From an uncultured Collinsella sp. (lineage in GTDB: Bacteria > Actinomycetota > Coriobacteriia > Coriobacteriales > Coriobacteriaceae): a DNA stretch of 64,000 nucleotides. The translations under genes were made by a program, and so were the position numbers. The DNA is taken from the NCBI GenBank assembly GCA_900754525.1, contig CAAEDE010000037.1, positions 26,512 to 90,511 of the forward strand, written 5' to 3'. Positions 27,827-35,958 of this stretch are shown piece after piece (the stretch's first letter is position 1; every line of letters starts with the position of its first letter). Below the pieces are notes generated by a model. That model made no database searches and was not told where the DNA came from. It worked only from the letters and a program-made list of their open reading frames with translations.

Positions 27827-28420
27827 TTAGTCGATAGCGCCGATGCGGTTGAGCGGCCAGTAGCGCACAAGCGCCACGGCAACCAGATCCGAGCTTTTGA
27901 CCGGACCAAATATACGGGAATCAGCGGAGTTCTCACGATTGTCACCCATCATCCACACGCAATCATCTGGAACGGTGTAAGGAAAGGTAATGTTCTCGGA
28001 CAAGGGCCAGCTCATACCAGCTGTATAGCCCTCGTCGAGCACTTGTCCGTCGACAACCACTTTGCCATCTTGCAAGTCAACGGTCTGGCCCGCAGTTGCT
28101 ATCACGCGCTTCACAAGCAAGTCATGCCCAGTAGTCTTATCGGGGTTGTGGAACACCACAATATCGCCCTGCCTAACGGGCATACCGAGCTCAAGCGTCA
28201 CCTTCTGCGCCAAGATCTGATCGTGTTCTTCAATCGTATGCTCCATGGAGCCGGTGGGCACCACAAAGGGTTCAATCACAAACGAGCGAATCAAGAAGGT
28301 GGCGGCGAGCGCGATTAGAATGACCAAAACCCATTCCAAGGCGCCCCGCAAAGTGAAAACGGACCTCTCGCCAAAATCATGTTCAAGATGAACTCGTTGG
28401 CGGCCTTTATTGTCCTCCAT
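27827..28420 (-). CDS. lepB: Signal peptidase I
   Basis: LepB removes signal peptides from secreted proteins at the outer face of the membrane. The 197-residue protein has a cytoplasmic N-tail, one membrane segment (about residues 27-46), the catalytic serine in PTGSMEHTI, the catalytic lysine in LLVKRVIATAG and box E GDNRENSADSR. The ATG at 28420 is one base after the trmD stop, with GAGGTG upstream; a GTG three codons earlier would sit on the SD. Location after trmD is the usual actinobacterial arrangement. Confidence 0.95.
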   Translation of the reverse strand: MEDNKGRQRVHLEHDFGERSVFTLRGALEWVLVILIALAATFLIRSFVIEPFVVPTGSMEHTIEEHDQILAQKVTLELGMPVRQGDIVVFHNPDKTTGHDLLVKRVIATAGQTVDLQDGKVVVDGQVLDEGYTAGMSWPLSENITFPYTVPDDCVWMMGDNRENSADSRIFGPVKSSDLVAVALVRYWPLNRIGAID

Positions 28421-28421
28421 G

Positions 28422-29168
28422 TTATTCACCTCTTCCAGAAAGCAAATCCTGCGCGTAAGCGCGCTCCTCGGGCGTGAGCCGCGCCGTCTCGATCAGATCG
28501 GGACGCCAGCGGCAGGTGCGCTCGATGGCGTTCTTGCGACGCCAGGCATCGACCTTGGCGTGATCGCCGCTCACAAGCACCGGAGGCACGCCCTCGCCGT
28601 TAAACTCGGCGGGACGGGTGTACTGCGCGTACTCGAGCAGGCCTCCATCCTCGGCGGTCGAGAACGACTCGTCGACGTTGCTCATCTCGTCACCAAGGGC
28701 GCCGGGGATGAGGCGTACGACAGCATCGGCAACGACCATAGCGGGAAGCTCGCCGCCCGTGAGCACGTAGTCGCCGATCGACAGACGCTCATTGGCATAC
28801 GCATACGCGCGCTCGTCGACGCCCTCGTAGCGACTGCACACAAACAGCAGGCGCTCACTTTTGAGCAGGCGCTCGGCCACATGCTGCGTAAAAGGCTCGC
28901 CACAGGGGGTAAAGAACACCACAGTGGGCTTGGGACCCTCTGCGCTAATGGCCTCGATGGCCTCTGCGATGGGCTCGACCTTCATGAGCATGCCCTGCCC
29001 GCCGCCGTACGGCTCGTCATCAACGGTACGATGACGGTCGTGCGTCCAGTCACGCAGGTTATAGGCCTTAAAATCAAAAAGGCCGGCCTTGCGGGCGCGG
29101 CCCAAAATCGATGTGGACATGACGGGCTCAAACATCTCGGGAAAGACCGAAAGGGTCTCAATCAGCAT
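28422..29168 (-). CDS. trmD: tRNA (guanine-37-N1)-methyltransferase
   Basis: TrmD methylates G37 of tRNAs to prevent +1 frameshifting. The 248-residue SPOUT enzyme has LSVFPEMFEP at the start and YGGGQGMLMKVEP. The trefoil-knot AdoMet-binding elements are CSRYEGVDER and SIGDYVLTGGELPAM. GGGAGG precedes the ATG. It lies in rpsP-khpA-rimM-trmD-lepB order. Confidence 0.97.
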   Translation of the reverse strand: MLIETLSVFPEMFEPVMSTSILGRARKAGLFDFKAYNLRDWTHDRHRTVDDEPYGGGQGMLMKVEPIAEAIEAISAEGPKPTVVFFTPCGEPFTQHVAERLLKSERLLFVCSRYEGVDERAYAYANERLSIGDYVLTGGELPAMVVADAVVRLIPGALGDEMSNVDESFSTAEDGGLLEYAQYTRPAEFNGEGVPPVLVSGDHAKVDAWRRKNAIERTCRWRPDLIETARLTPEERAYAQDLLSGRGE

Positions 29169-29178
29169 GTTGTCCTCC

Positions 29179-29700
29179 CTACTTGTCCATATCGATCAGG
29201 CCGTCCATAACATGGACGGAAATTGTTCCTGTGTCGGGAAGATCGAGCACAACCTGCTCGATCACGGGAATCAGTACCTCGCCGTACCGATCGCCCTCGA
29301 CAACCCAAACATCGTTAGCGGGCGTCGACATGATCTCGACGATCGTGCCGAGCGAACCGAAGCGCTCGTCGACCACCTCGCGACCCATCAGGTCGGTATA
29401 GGCAGCATCGAGCGAATCGAGCTCAAAGTCGTCACGATTTGCCAGCACGTAGCATCCCGTGATGCCCTCGGCGGCCGTCAAGTCGTCAATGCCCTCAAAC
29501 GAGACCAGATCGCCATCGCCCGTATCGGTGACGGACACGACCGTGCAAAAGCGGTCGCGCTTGAGCGCCGGCGGCGTCAGGGCGACGCGCATACCCGGCT
29601 CTAATACAGAAGGAAGCCCCCGCAGCGGCTGCGCGAGGACCTCCCCCTTCCTTCCGTGCGGCTTGACCACACGGGCGATGTTTTTGTACTGGGACCTCAA
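29179..29700 (-). CDS. rimM: 16S rRNA processing protein RimM
   Basis: RimM assists maturation of the 30S head. The 173-residue protein has the N-terminal beta-barrel (IARVVKPHGRKGEVLAQP) and the C-terminal PRC barrel (DLMGREVVDERFGSLG, IPVIEQVVLDLPDTG). The start used is TTG at 29700, where family alignment begins, although the SD (AGGA) is only 2 nt away; initiation may depend on coupling to khpA, which ends four bases upstream. Confidence 0.93.
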   Translation of the reverse strand: MRSQYKNIARVVKPHGRKGEVLAQPLRGLPSVLEPGMRVALTPPALKRDRFCTVVSVTDTGDGDLVSFEGIDDLTAAEGITGCYVLANRDDFELDSLDAAYTDLMGREVVDERFGSLGTIVEIMSTPANDVWVVEGDRYGEVLIPVIEQVVLDLPDTGTISVHVMDGLIDMDK

Positions 29701-29704
29701 GGTC

Positions 29705-29989
29705 CTAGCCCAGAACCTCTACCTCGACAGCAGTGTCGAGGCGAGCGGCCAGTGCACGGGCGAGCGTGCGAATGGCCTTGATGGTACGGCCACGACGGCC
29801 GATGACCTTAGCGACGTCATCCTCGGCGACCGAAACCTCAATCGTAGAGGCGTCGTCACCATCGATGACCTCAAGGCTCACGGAATCCGGGTCGTCGACG
29901 ATCTGAACAACGAGATATTCGACGAGATCGGCGATGCGATCTGAGAGCATTGCCTCACCCTCGAGCTGTGCAGCGTCAACCTCAGGCAC
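29705..29989 (-). CDS. khpA: KH-domain RNA-binding protein KhpA
   Basis: The 94-residue single-KH-domain protein shows VAKVIGRRGRTIKAIRTLAR with the Gly-x-x-Gly RNA-binding loop (GRRG). KhpA, with KhpB/Jag, binds small RNAs and mRNAs and affects cell division in Gram-positives. The GTG start at 29989 has AGGAG 7 nt upstream. It lies between rpsP and rimM, its standard position; an internal ATG 13 codons later is a less likely start. Confidence 0.92.
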   Translation of the reverse strand: MPEVDAAQLEGEAMLSDRIADLVEYLVVQIVDDPDSVSLEVIDGDDASTIEVSVAEDDVAKVIGRRGRTIKAIRTLARALAARLDTAVEVEVLG

Positions 29990-29992
29990 GAT

Positions 29993-30334
29993 TTACTCCT
30001 CGGCGCCCTCAGCGGCCTCAGCGGCAGCCTTAGCGGCCTCGGCCTCTTTGGCGAGCTGCTTCTTGGACTTCTTGACGACGGTCTCGGTCTTCTCGCCCTC
30101 GTTGGCGGCCTTGACCAGAGCGGCGACGGCGTCGGTGAGCTGAGCGCCCTTGGACTGCCAGTCGGCGATCTTCTCGAGGTCGAGGTTGATGGTCTTGGGG
30201 GCGGTCATCGGGTTGTAGCGGCCAACCTCCTCGATGATACGACCGTCACGCGGGGCGCGGGAATCGGCGACGACGACACGGTAGTACGGACGCTTCTTAG
30301 CGCCGTGACGAGCAAGGCGAATCTTGACTGCCAA
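29993..30334 (-). CDS. rpsP: 30S ribosomal protein S16
   Basis: S16 is needed for early 30S assembly. The 113-residue protein starts AVKIRLARHGAKKRPYYRV and has DGRIIEEVGRYNPM; after residue 80 it carries an extra Lys/Ala/Glu-rich tail common in actinobacteria. The start is TTG at 30334 with GGAGGAG about 8 nt upstream; the longer upstream frame has no family similarity. It is the first gene of the rpsP-lepB unit. Confidence 0.96.
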   Translation of the reverse strand: MAVKIRLARHGAKKRPYYRVVVADSRAPRDGRIIEEVGRYNPMTAPKTINLDLEKIADWQSKGAQLTDAVAALVKAANEGEKTETVVKKSKKQLAKEAEAAKAAAEAAEGAEE

Positions 30335-30353
30335 AGGAAACTCCTCCAACCAA

Positions 30354-30368
30354 GCAGCTTTAGGCTGC
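30354..30368 (-). other. Small hairpin just upstream of the rpsP SD
   Basis: GCAGC (30364-30368 complement) pairs with GCTGC (30354-30358 complement) around a 5-nt loop, ending about 8 nt before the GGAGGAG of rpsP. A possible leader control element; untested. Confidence 0.3.
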
Positions 30369-30463
30369 AACTACAAACAAACAGTTGAACATAATACGCC
30401 ATCGACGCGGGCAGGTGAAGTCCGTGAGACCAACTTCTTCGGTGTAGTCGAGGGCAAATCCAT

Positions 30464-30491
30464 ATCTTAGACAAGAATTCGGGATTTGCAA
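30464..30491 (-). promoter_or_regulatory. Promoter of rpsP operon
   Basis: Minus strand: -35 TTGCAA (30486-30491), 16-bp spacer, -10 TAAGAT (30464-30469), predicting a leader of about 120 nt before rpsP. The region is shared with the divergent dinB promoter. Confidence 0.65.
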
Positions 30492-30523
30492 GCACATACA
30501 CGCACCCCACATGAGCTGCGCGG

Positions 30524-30529
30524 TATACT
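30524..30529 (+). promoter_or_regulatory. -10 element of dinB
   Basis: TATACT ends six bases before the dinB ATG at 30536, which predicts transcription starting at or next to the A of the ATG, that is a leaderless mRNA. No good -35 is visible. Confidence 0.5.
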
Positions 30530-30535
30530 CATGAC

Positions 30536-31789
30536 ATGGAAAGACGCGAACATACATACGGTTATGAGGATGCCATGGGCGTCGCACCGCCTCCCTGGAC
30601 GGGCCCGGCGGTGGGTCTGATGGACCTTGATGCGTTTTTTGCGAGCGTGGAGATGCTCGATCATCCCGAGTGGCGCGGCAAGCCGCTCATCGTGGGCGGA
30701 GACGCCGATTCGCGTGGCGTCGTGTCCACGTGTTCGTATGAGGCACGTCGCTTTGGCGTGCACTCTGCCATGGCCTCGGCCGAGGCGCGGCGCTTATGCC
30801 CGCAAGCCATTTGGACGCACGGGCACTTTGATCGCTACCGCGAGGTGAGCGCGCAGGTCATGGCGATTCTCGCCGACGAGACCCCGCGCGTTGAGCGCGT
30901 ATCCATCGACGAAGCCTTTATCGATATCACACCGGGTCGCTTTGCGCCCGAAGACCCGCTGCTGGTTGCGCGGCGTATAAGCGACCGCGTGGCAGCGCTG
31001 GGAGTGACGTGTTCCATTGGCGTGGGCTGCAACAAGACGGTTGCAAAGATCGCAAGCGAGCGTGATAAGCCGTTTGGGCTGACCATCGTGCGCCCCGGAA
31101 CCGAGCAGCGCTTTTTGGCCGCGCTACCAGTGTCTGCCATGAGCGGCATCGGACGCTCAGCCGAGGAGCGACTGCGCCGCATGCGCATCTACACCCTCGG
31201 CGAGCTATCACGTGCGCCGGAATCCACCTTGGCCTCTATTTTTGGCGTCAACGGCGAACGCATGCGCCAGCGTGCGCTGGGACTCGAAATCTCTGAAGTC
31301 ACGAGTCTCGATGAAGAGCGCGAGGTCAAATCGGTCAGCAATGAACGCACCTTTGCTAAAGATTTGACTGAGCGTGGGGATATTGAGGCGGCGATTGCGC
31401 TGTTGGGAGAGTCAGTGGGACGCCGCCTGCGCCGTCAGGGACTGACGGGTGCCACGGTAACGCTCAAGCTTAAGTATTCGTATGGAAGCGGTCGCTCGGC
31501 ACAGCGCCGGCTGCCTCATCCGACCGACGATGAGAACATTTTCGTGGCGGTTGCACTCGAACTGCTCGACAATATCTGGCAGGAAGGCATGCATGTTCGC
31601 TTAGCGGGCATCGGCATGAGCGACTTCGACCACCAAGGCGGGATCCAAACCGACCTGTTCTGCGAAGTCGATGATCGCGGAGCCCAATCCAGCGACCGCC
31701 GCGACCTCTCCGTCGCCATCGACGCCGTCCGAGACAAGTTCGGCGACACCGCCCTATCCTTCGGCCGCCAATCCCGTTTCAACGATTAA
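30536..31789 (+). CDS. dinB: DNA polymerase IV (Y family)
   Basis: DinB is the translesion polymerase of the DNA-damage response. Palm residues are in LMDLDAFFASVEML and RVSIDEAFIDITPG, with thumb helix-hairpin-helix, little finger (about residues 255-365) and a beta-clamp-binding QTDLF at 371-375. The 417-residue length suits actinobacterial DinB with a short tail. Two starts are possible. The ATG at 30536 is leaderless if the TATACT promoter is right. The ATG at 30575 has GAGG 5 nt upstream and would remove 13 poorly conserved residues. It is divergent from rpsP and has no clear plus-strand terminator. Confidence 0.95.
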   Translation: MERREHTYGYEDAMGVAPPPWTGPAVGLMDLDAFFASVEMLDHPEWRGKPLIVGGDADSRGVVSTCSYEARRFGVHSAMASAEARRLCPQAIWTHGHFDRYREVSAQVMAILADETPRVERVSIDEAFIDITPGRFAPEDPLLVARRISDRVAALGVTCSIGVGCNKTVAKIASERDKPFGLTIVRPGTEQRFLAALPVSAMSGIGRSAEERLRRMRIYTLGELSRAPESTLASIFGVNGERMRQRALGLEISEVTSLDEEREVKSVSNERTFAKDLTERGDIEAAIALLGESVGRRLRRQGLTGATVTLKLKYSYGSGRSAQRRLPHPTDDENIFVAVALELLDNIWQEGMHVRLAGIGMSDFDHQGGIQTDLFCEVDDRGAQSSDRRDLSVAIDAVRDKFGDTALSFGRQSRFND

Positions 31790-31802
31790 CCGCCTTTGGG
31801 CA

Positions 31803-31844
31803 AAAAGAAAGCCGGGCAGGTGCGGAAAACCGCAACTGCCCGGC
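31803..31844 (-). terminator. Terminator of the rplU-rsfS unit
   Basis: A 15-bp stem with a TTTT loop (31811-31844, GCCGGGCAG...CTGCCCGGC) is followed on the minus strand by TTTCTTTTTG, downstream of rsfS. The plus-strand side lacks a U tract, so it is not an efficient terminator for dinB. Confidence 0.85.
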
Positions 31845-31885
31845 GATATATGTGAGGGTAGCTAAACCCCATCTCAAATGAGCTA

Positions 31886-32341
31886 CTAGAGGAGGTTGAG
31901 GGGAAGCTGAGGAGCGTCGCCCCAGAGTTTCTCGAGGCGGTAGAAGTCGCGGGCTTCGGGAGTGAAGACGTGGACGACAACCGAACCGTAGTCCATGAGC
32001 ATCCAGGTCTTCTGCTCGCGGCCCTCGATGGAGAACGGATGCTCACCGCATGCCTCGGCGACCTTCTCCTCGATCTCGTCGACGATAGAATCGACCTGGC
32101 GGTTGTTGGCACCGGTGGCAAGCACAAAGTAGTCGCATACGTCGGAAAGCTCGGTCAGGTCGAGCACCTGAACGTCCTCGCCCTTCTTGTCGTAGGCGGC
32201 CTGCGCGGCGACGCGGGCTACATCCTCGGCGGCGACACCGCTCGCGGACAGCGAGGCGGCAGTGCGGTCGGACGTGGCGGCGAAGCTCTTGTGCTCCACA
32301 CGTTCAAGAATCTGCTCGTCGGTCATGGTCTCGTCGGCCAT
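31886..32341 (-). CDS. rsfS: Ribosomal silencing factor RsfS
   Basis: RsfS binds L14 on the 50S subunit and blocks joining in starvation. The 151-residue protein has the core LDLTELSDVCDYFVLATGANNRQVDSI and DYGSVVVHVFTPEARDFYRLEKLWGDAP. An extra N-terminal stretch of about 35 residues is rich in Ser/Ala/Glu. The ATG at 32341 has AAAGAGG upstream. It is the last gene of the obgE-nadD-yqeK-rsfS run, the usual partners. Confidence 0.95.
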   Translation of the reverse strand: MADETMTDEQILERVEHKSFAATSDRTAASLSASGVAAEDVARVAAQAAYDKKGEDVQVLDLTELSDVCDYFVLATGANNRQVDSIVDEIEEKVAEACGEHPFSIEGREQKTWMLMDYGSVVVHVFTPEARDFYRLEKLWGDAPQLPLNLL

Positions 32342-32368
32342 GGAATACCTCTTTCTAGACAGCCCGAG

Positions 32369-32977
32369 CTAGCGCAGCTGGGCGTAATGGTTGTAAATCG
32401 TAATAGCCGTGGGATAAAGATAACGCCCGGACTGGATCACATAGACCAGACCCTGTGCAAAACAGGAGAAGAACAACTCGTCGAGCGAGGACTTCCCCAC
32501 CATCTTGCGCAGCGCATGGGCATAGTCACCGTGACGGTTGGGCTCGATGGCATCGGCCACAAAGACCACCATATCGAGCGGCGTCATGTCGCAGGCACCC
32601 ACGGTGTGACGGTCGACAGCCTGAAAGACCACCGACGACAGCTCGGGAAAGAGCTGCGGAAGCTCATAGGCGGCAACCGGGCCATGCAAAAGCGGCGTCG
32701 CGGCAGACGGAGAGCCGGCAATCTTAATGCCGTAATGCAGAGCGCGCGTGACCAGCTCGTCGTCGGAGAGCACCTTGTCCCAGTCATGGATCAGGCCGGC
32801 GGCAGCGGCATCAAAGCGGTCAACGCCGTAGACCTCGGCCAGATGAAGTGCGGTCTCGGCAACACCCAGCGAATGCACATAGCGCTTGCGCTTATCCTTC
32901 ATGCGAACATCGAGCAGCTCTTGAATGCGCTTGAGCAGCGCGCGCTCATCGCCCTCAAACTGATCCTCTACCGTCAA
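32369..32977 (-). CDS. yqeK: HD-domain Ap4A hydrolase YqeK
   Basis: The 202-residue protein is of the YqeK family, shown in Gram-positives to be a symmetrical diadenosine tetraphosphatase. Metal-binding motifs are H in KRYVHSLGVAETA, HD in GLIHDWDK, H in LLHGPVAAY, and AVDRHTVGA with VFVADAIEPNR (Asp). The TTG start at 32977 has GGGGAG upstream and follows nadD by 12 nt. NadD and YqeK are often fused or adjacent, linking NAD synthesis with dinucleotide clean-up. Confidence 0.92.
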   Translation of the reverse strand: MTVEDQFEGDERALLKRIQELLDVRMKDKRKRYVHSLGVAETALHLAEVYGVDRFDAAAAGLIHDWDKVLSDDELVTRALHYGIKIAGSPSAATPLLHGPVAAYELPQLFPELSSVVFQAVDRHTVGACDMTPLDMVVFVADAIEPNRHGDYAHALRKMVGKSSLDELFFSCFAQGLVYVIQSGRYLYPTAITIYNHYAQLR

Positions 32978-32989
32978 CGTTCTCCCCCA

Positions 32990-33667
32990 TCAATCAAAAT
33001 CGTCTTGCCCAAGATCGGCATACAGGCCGCGTTTACGGATATAGCCGAGCACGGACTCGCTCGTAAGATAGCGCACGCTCATGCCGCGGGCAACCCGCTT
33101 GCGAATGTTGGTCGAGCTAATCGCCAGCGCCGGAATCTGAATATAGCGCACGTCGAATGGCAACCCCGATTCCTTAATCCGCGCCCGGGCCGTATCGATG
33201 TCAAAACCGGGACGTGTAGCAGCAATAAAGGTTGCCAGTTCGGCAATCTCATCAGCATTGTGCCAGGTCACAATATCGATAATCGCATCGGCGCCCGTAA
33301 TAAAGTAGAGCTTTACCTGCGACGGGTAAAAGTCGCGAAGGGCATGAAGCGTATCGGCCGTATAGGTTACGCCCGGACGGTCAATCTCGAACCGGCTCGC
33401 CAAAAAGGCCGGGTTCGCGGCAGTGGCGAGGACCGTCATGGCGTAACGGTCCTCGGCAGGCGTCACCGGCTTGTCAAGCTTAAAGGCGGGAGAACCCGCC
33501 GGCATAAAGAGCACAGCGTCCAAGTCGAGCGACTCGCGCGCCTGCTCGGCAGTCACCAGGTGACCGTAATGAATCGGGTCGAATGTGCCGCCCATAATGC
33601 CAAGCCGAAACTCTTTGCCCTCTTTTATGGGCAGCTCAGGCAAACCGATTCCACCGCGCAGCGACAT
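32990..33667 (-). CDS. nadD: Nicotinate-nucleotide adenylyltransferase
   Basis: NadD makes deamido-NAD from nicotinate mononucleotide and ATP. The 225-residue protein has the nucleotidyltransferase GGTFDPIHYGHL, VLFMPAGSPAFK, FITGADAIIDI and the closing ALAISSTNIRKRV (ISSTxIR) motif. About 18 N-terminal residues precede the core. The ATG at 33667 is three bases after obgE. All catalytic motifs are intact. Confidence 0.95.
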   Translation of the reverse strand: MSLRGGIGLPELPIKEGKEFRLGIMGGTFDPIHYGHLVTAEQARESLDLDAVLFMPAGSPAFKLDKPVTPAEDRYAMTVLATAANPAFLASRFEIDRPGVTYTADTLHALRDFYPSQVKLYFITGADAIIDIVTWHNADEIAELATFIAATRPGFDIDTARARIKESGLPFDVRYIQIPALAISSTNIRKRVARGMSVRYLTSESVLGYIRKRGLYADLGQDDFD

Positions 33668-33670
33668 GGC

Positions 33671-35137
33671 TTACTCGCCCTCCGAGGTCTCGGCATCGTC
33701 CGCGGCATCCGCCGCATCGACAACCTCGACGCCCTCATCCGCAGCATCGGCCACGTCAATGGCTTCAACGGCAACGTCCTCGCCAGCATCCTCGAGCTCC
33801 TCGTACTCCGAGAAGTCCTCGGCGCCCTCAAAGTCAAAGGCGCGCTGGCAAATGCGGACCTCGTCGCCCGCACGGCAACCGGCCTTCTCGAGCGCATCGT
33901 CAACACCCATACGCGCAAACTTATGCTGCAGGTAAATGACGGCTTCCTCATTTTCCCAGTCGGTCTGAATGACCATGCGCTCAATCGCGCGACCGACCAC
34001 GCGGAAGGCACCGGGCTCTTCCTGGACAATGCGGAAACGCTTCTCTCGCTGCAGGCGACGGCGCTCCCATTCATCGTCACGCAGGTCGACCGGCTCATCG
34101 GAGACCGCCAGCTCGGCGCGGAGCTTGGCCACCTGCTCACCTACGGCAAGCATCAACGTATTGAGACCGGCGCCCGTCACGGCAGACACGGCAAAGAACA
34201 TATGACCATCGTCGAGCGCCGCACGCTTAAGGTCGGCAATCTTGTCGGCCGTACCCGGCGCGTCGCACTTGTTGGCAACGACGATCTGCGGACGCTCCGA
34301 AAGCTCGGTGCCATACTGCTCGAGCTCGCGGTTGATGATGCGATAGTCCTCAACCGGATCGCGATCCTCAAAACCGCCCGTCATGTCGACGACATGCATG
34401 ATCAGGGCCGTACGCTCAATGTGGCGCAGGAACTGGTGACCCAGGCCACGGCCCTCGCTCGCGCCCTCGATGAGACCGGGGACGTCGGCAACGACGTAAG
34501 AATATTCGCCGGCACGCACCATGCCGAGGTTCGGCACGAGCGTGGTAAACGGGTAGTCGGCAATCTTGGGACGGGCGGCACTCATGCGCGCGATGAGTGA
34601 GGACTTGCCCACCGAGGGGAAGCCCACGAGCGCGGCATCGGCCATAAGCTTCATCTCGAGCTCAATCCAGTGCTCCTCGGCCGGTTCGCCCAGCTGAGCA
34701 AACGCGGGCGCGCGGCGCACCGACGTCACAAAGTGCGTGTTGCCCAGGCCACCGGCACCGCCAGGCGCCACGACAACGCGCTCGCCATCGTGCACCAGAT
34801 CGGCAATCTCGAACATCGGGGTCTGCGTCTCGGGGTCGAGCTCGCGTACCACGGTACCCATGGGAACCTTCAGGATCAGGTCCTCGCCGCTTTTACCGTT
34901 ACGACGGGCACCCTGCCCGTGCGTGCCGCGCTCGGCGCGGAAGTGATGCTTAAAGCGGTAATCGATCAGCGAAGACAGCTGAGCATCGGCCTGGATGACG
35001 ACATTGCCGCCACGACCGCCGTCGCCGCCATCGGGGCCGCCCTTGGGGACAAATGCCTCGCGCCTAAACGACATGCATCCGGCTCCGCCGTCGCCGCCGC
35101 AAACGTTAATGCGGCTGATATCGGTGAACTGTGACAA
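33671..35137 (-). CDS. obgE: GTPase ObgE/CgtA
   Basis: Obg is an essential 50S-assembly and stress GTPase. The 488-residue protein has the glycine-rich Obg fold (SRINVCGGDGGAGCMSFRRE, then KGGPDGGDGGRGG), the G domain with G1 GFPSVGKSS, G2 DYPFTT, G3 DVPGLIEGA and G4 NKCD, and a C-terminal OCT domain. It then ends in about 55 highly acidic residues (repeats of Ala-Asp and Glu). The TTG start at 35137 has TAGGAGG about 8 nt upstream. A weak terminator separates it from rpmA, so expression relative to L21/L27 is probably reduced. Confidence 0.96.
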   Translation of the reverse strand: MSQFTDISRINVCGGDGGAGCMSFRREAFVPKGGPDGGDGGRGGNVVIQADAQLSSLIDYRFKHHFRAERGTHGQGARRNGKSGEDLILKVPMGTVVRELDPETQTPMFEIADLVHDGERVVVAPGGAGGLGNTHFVTSVRRAPAFAQLGEPAEEHWIELEMKLMADAALVGFPSVGKSSLIARMSAARPKIADYPFTTLVPNLGMVRAGEYSYVVADVPGLIEGASEGRGLGHQFLRHIERTALIMHVVDMTGGFEDRDPVEDYRIINRELEQYGTELSERPQIVVANKCDAPGTADKIADLKRAALDDGHMFFAVSAVTGAGLNTLMLAVGEQVAKLRAELAVSDEPVDLRDDEWERRRLQREKRFRIVQEEPGAFRVVGRAIERMVIQTDWENEEAVIYLQHKFARMGVDDALEKAGCRAGDEVRICQRAFDFEGAEDFSEYEELEDAGEDVAVEAIDVADAADEGVEVVDAADAADDAETSEGE

Positions 35138-35153
35138 CAGAATCGCCTCCTAC

Positions 35154-35196
35154 AAAAAGAGGGAGACCCTTGAATCCTAAAACTCAAGTGCCTCCC
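35154..35196 (-). terminator. Probable attenuating terminator between rpmA and obgE
   Basis: A 13-position stem with two mismatches (35161-35173 with 35184-35196) reads into TCTTTTTG on the minus strand, immediately before the obgE SD. The imperfect stem suggests partial termination. Confidence 0.6.
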
Positions 35197-35221
35197 ACAT
35201 ATGTGCTCTATGAAGGGTGAA

Positions 35222-35479
35222 TTACGCGTTCGCGAGCGGGCGTACGCTGACCCTGTGCTTGATACCCTTGTGGAACTCAACGGTACCGTCGACCAGCGCG
35301 AACAGCGTATCGTCCTTACCACGGCCAACGTTCTCACCCGGGTGGATGTGCGTGCCGTGCTGACGGACGAGAATCGTGCCCGTGGTTACCGTCTGGCCGG
35401 CATAGCGCTTCGTGCCAAGGCGCTGACCGCGGGAGTCACGGCCATTACGGGAGGAACCGAGTCCTTTTTTGTGTGCCAT
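35222..35479 (-). CDS. rpmA: 50S ribosomal protein L27
   Basis: L27 reaches the peptidyl-transferase centre. The 85-residue protein begins MAHKKGLGSSRNGRDS and has RLGTKRYAGQTVTTGTI and RQHGTHIHPGENVGRGKD, nearly invariant in bacteria. It has no N-terminal propeptide of the Firmicutes (Prp-cleaved) kind: the mature-type start MAHKKG is encoded directly. It sits 33 nt after rplU, in the conserved rplU-rpmA-obgE order. Confidence 0.97.
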   Translation of the reverse strand: MAHKKGLGSSRNGRDSRGQRLGTKRYAGQTVTTGTILVRQHGTHIHPGENVGRGKDDTLFALVDGTVEFHKGIKHRVSVRPLANA

Positions 35480-35512
35480 TGTGTATACCTACTCTTTCGT
35501 TACGAGTGTAAT

Positions 35513-35887
35513 CTACTCGGCGACGGGAGCCTCGGCAACAGCCTCAGCCTCTGCCTTGACAGCCTTCTTGGCGCGGGAGGTAGCCTGAACCTTCACGATC
35601 TTCAGCTTGGTGAGCTGCTGACGGTGACCCTTCAGACGACGATAGCGCTTGCGCTTGTGGAACTTGAAGACCAGCTGCTTCTCGCCCTTGAACTGCTCAA
35701 CGATCTGAGCGGTAACCTTGGCCTTGGCCAGCTTGTCGGGATCGGTGACGATCTTCTTACCATCGTTGAGGAAGATAACCGGCAGGGTGACCTTGTCGCC
35801 CTCATTGCCCTCGATCTTCTCGACGGTGATGACATCGTCGGTGGCGACCTTGTACTGCTTGCCGCCCGTGTTAACGATTGCGTACAT
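35513..35887 (-). CDS. rplU: 50S ribosomal protein L21
   Basis: L21 binds 23S rRNA. The 124-residue protein starts MYAIVNTGGKQYKVATDDV and has KRKRYRRLKGHRQQLTKLKI; the last 20 residues are an Ala/Glu-rich actinobacterial-type tail. The ATG at 35887 is chosen by family alignment (AAGGG 9 nt upstream), not the GTG-like start seven codons earlier. A strong promoter lies about 45 nt upstream and overlaps the end of the preceding gene. Confidence 0.97.
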   Translation of the reverse strand: MYAIVNTGGKQYKVATDDVITVEKIEGNEGDKVTLPVIFLNDGKKIVTDPDKLAKAKVTAQIVEQFKGEKQLVFKFHKRKRYRRLKGHRQQLTKLKIVKVQATSRAKKAVKAEAEAVAEAPVAE

Positions 35888-35929
35888 GTTTACTTGCCCT
35901 TCATGCATCAGTTAGTGCAACAGCCGAAT

Positions 35930-35958
35930 ATAGTAGCAGGCGAAAATACCCCCGTCAA
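35930..35958 (-). promoter_or_regulatory. Promoter of rplU-rpmA
   Basis: Minus strand: -35 TTGACG (35953-35958), 17-bp spacer, -10 TACTAT (35930-35935). It overlaps the last codons of the upstream radical-SAM partner gene, so the ribosomal genes can be transcribed apart from the Mre operon. Confidence 0.82.

Noticed and set aside
30545..30560. CGAAC-n4-type sequence near the dinB start as a LexA (SOS) box
   Set aside because: The second half-site (ATACG) does not match GTTCG, and it lies downstream of the predicted transcription start.
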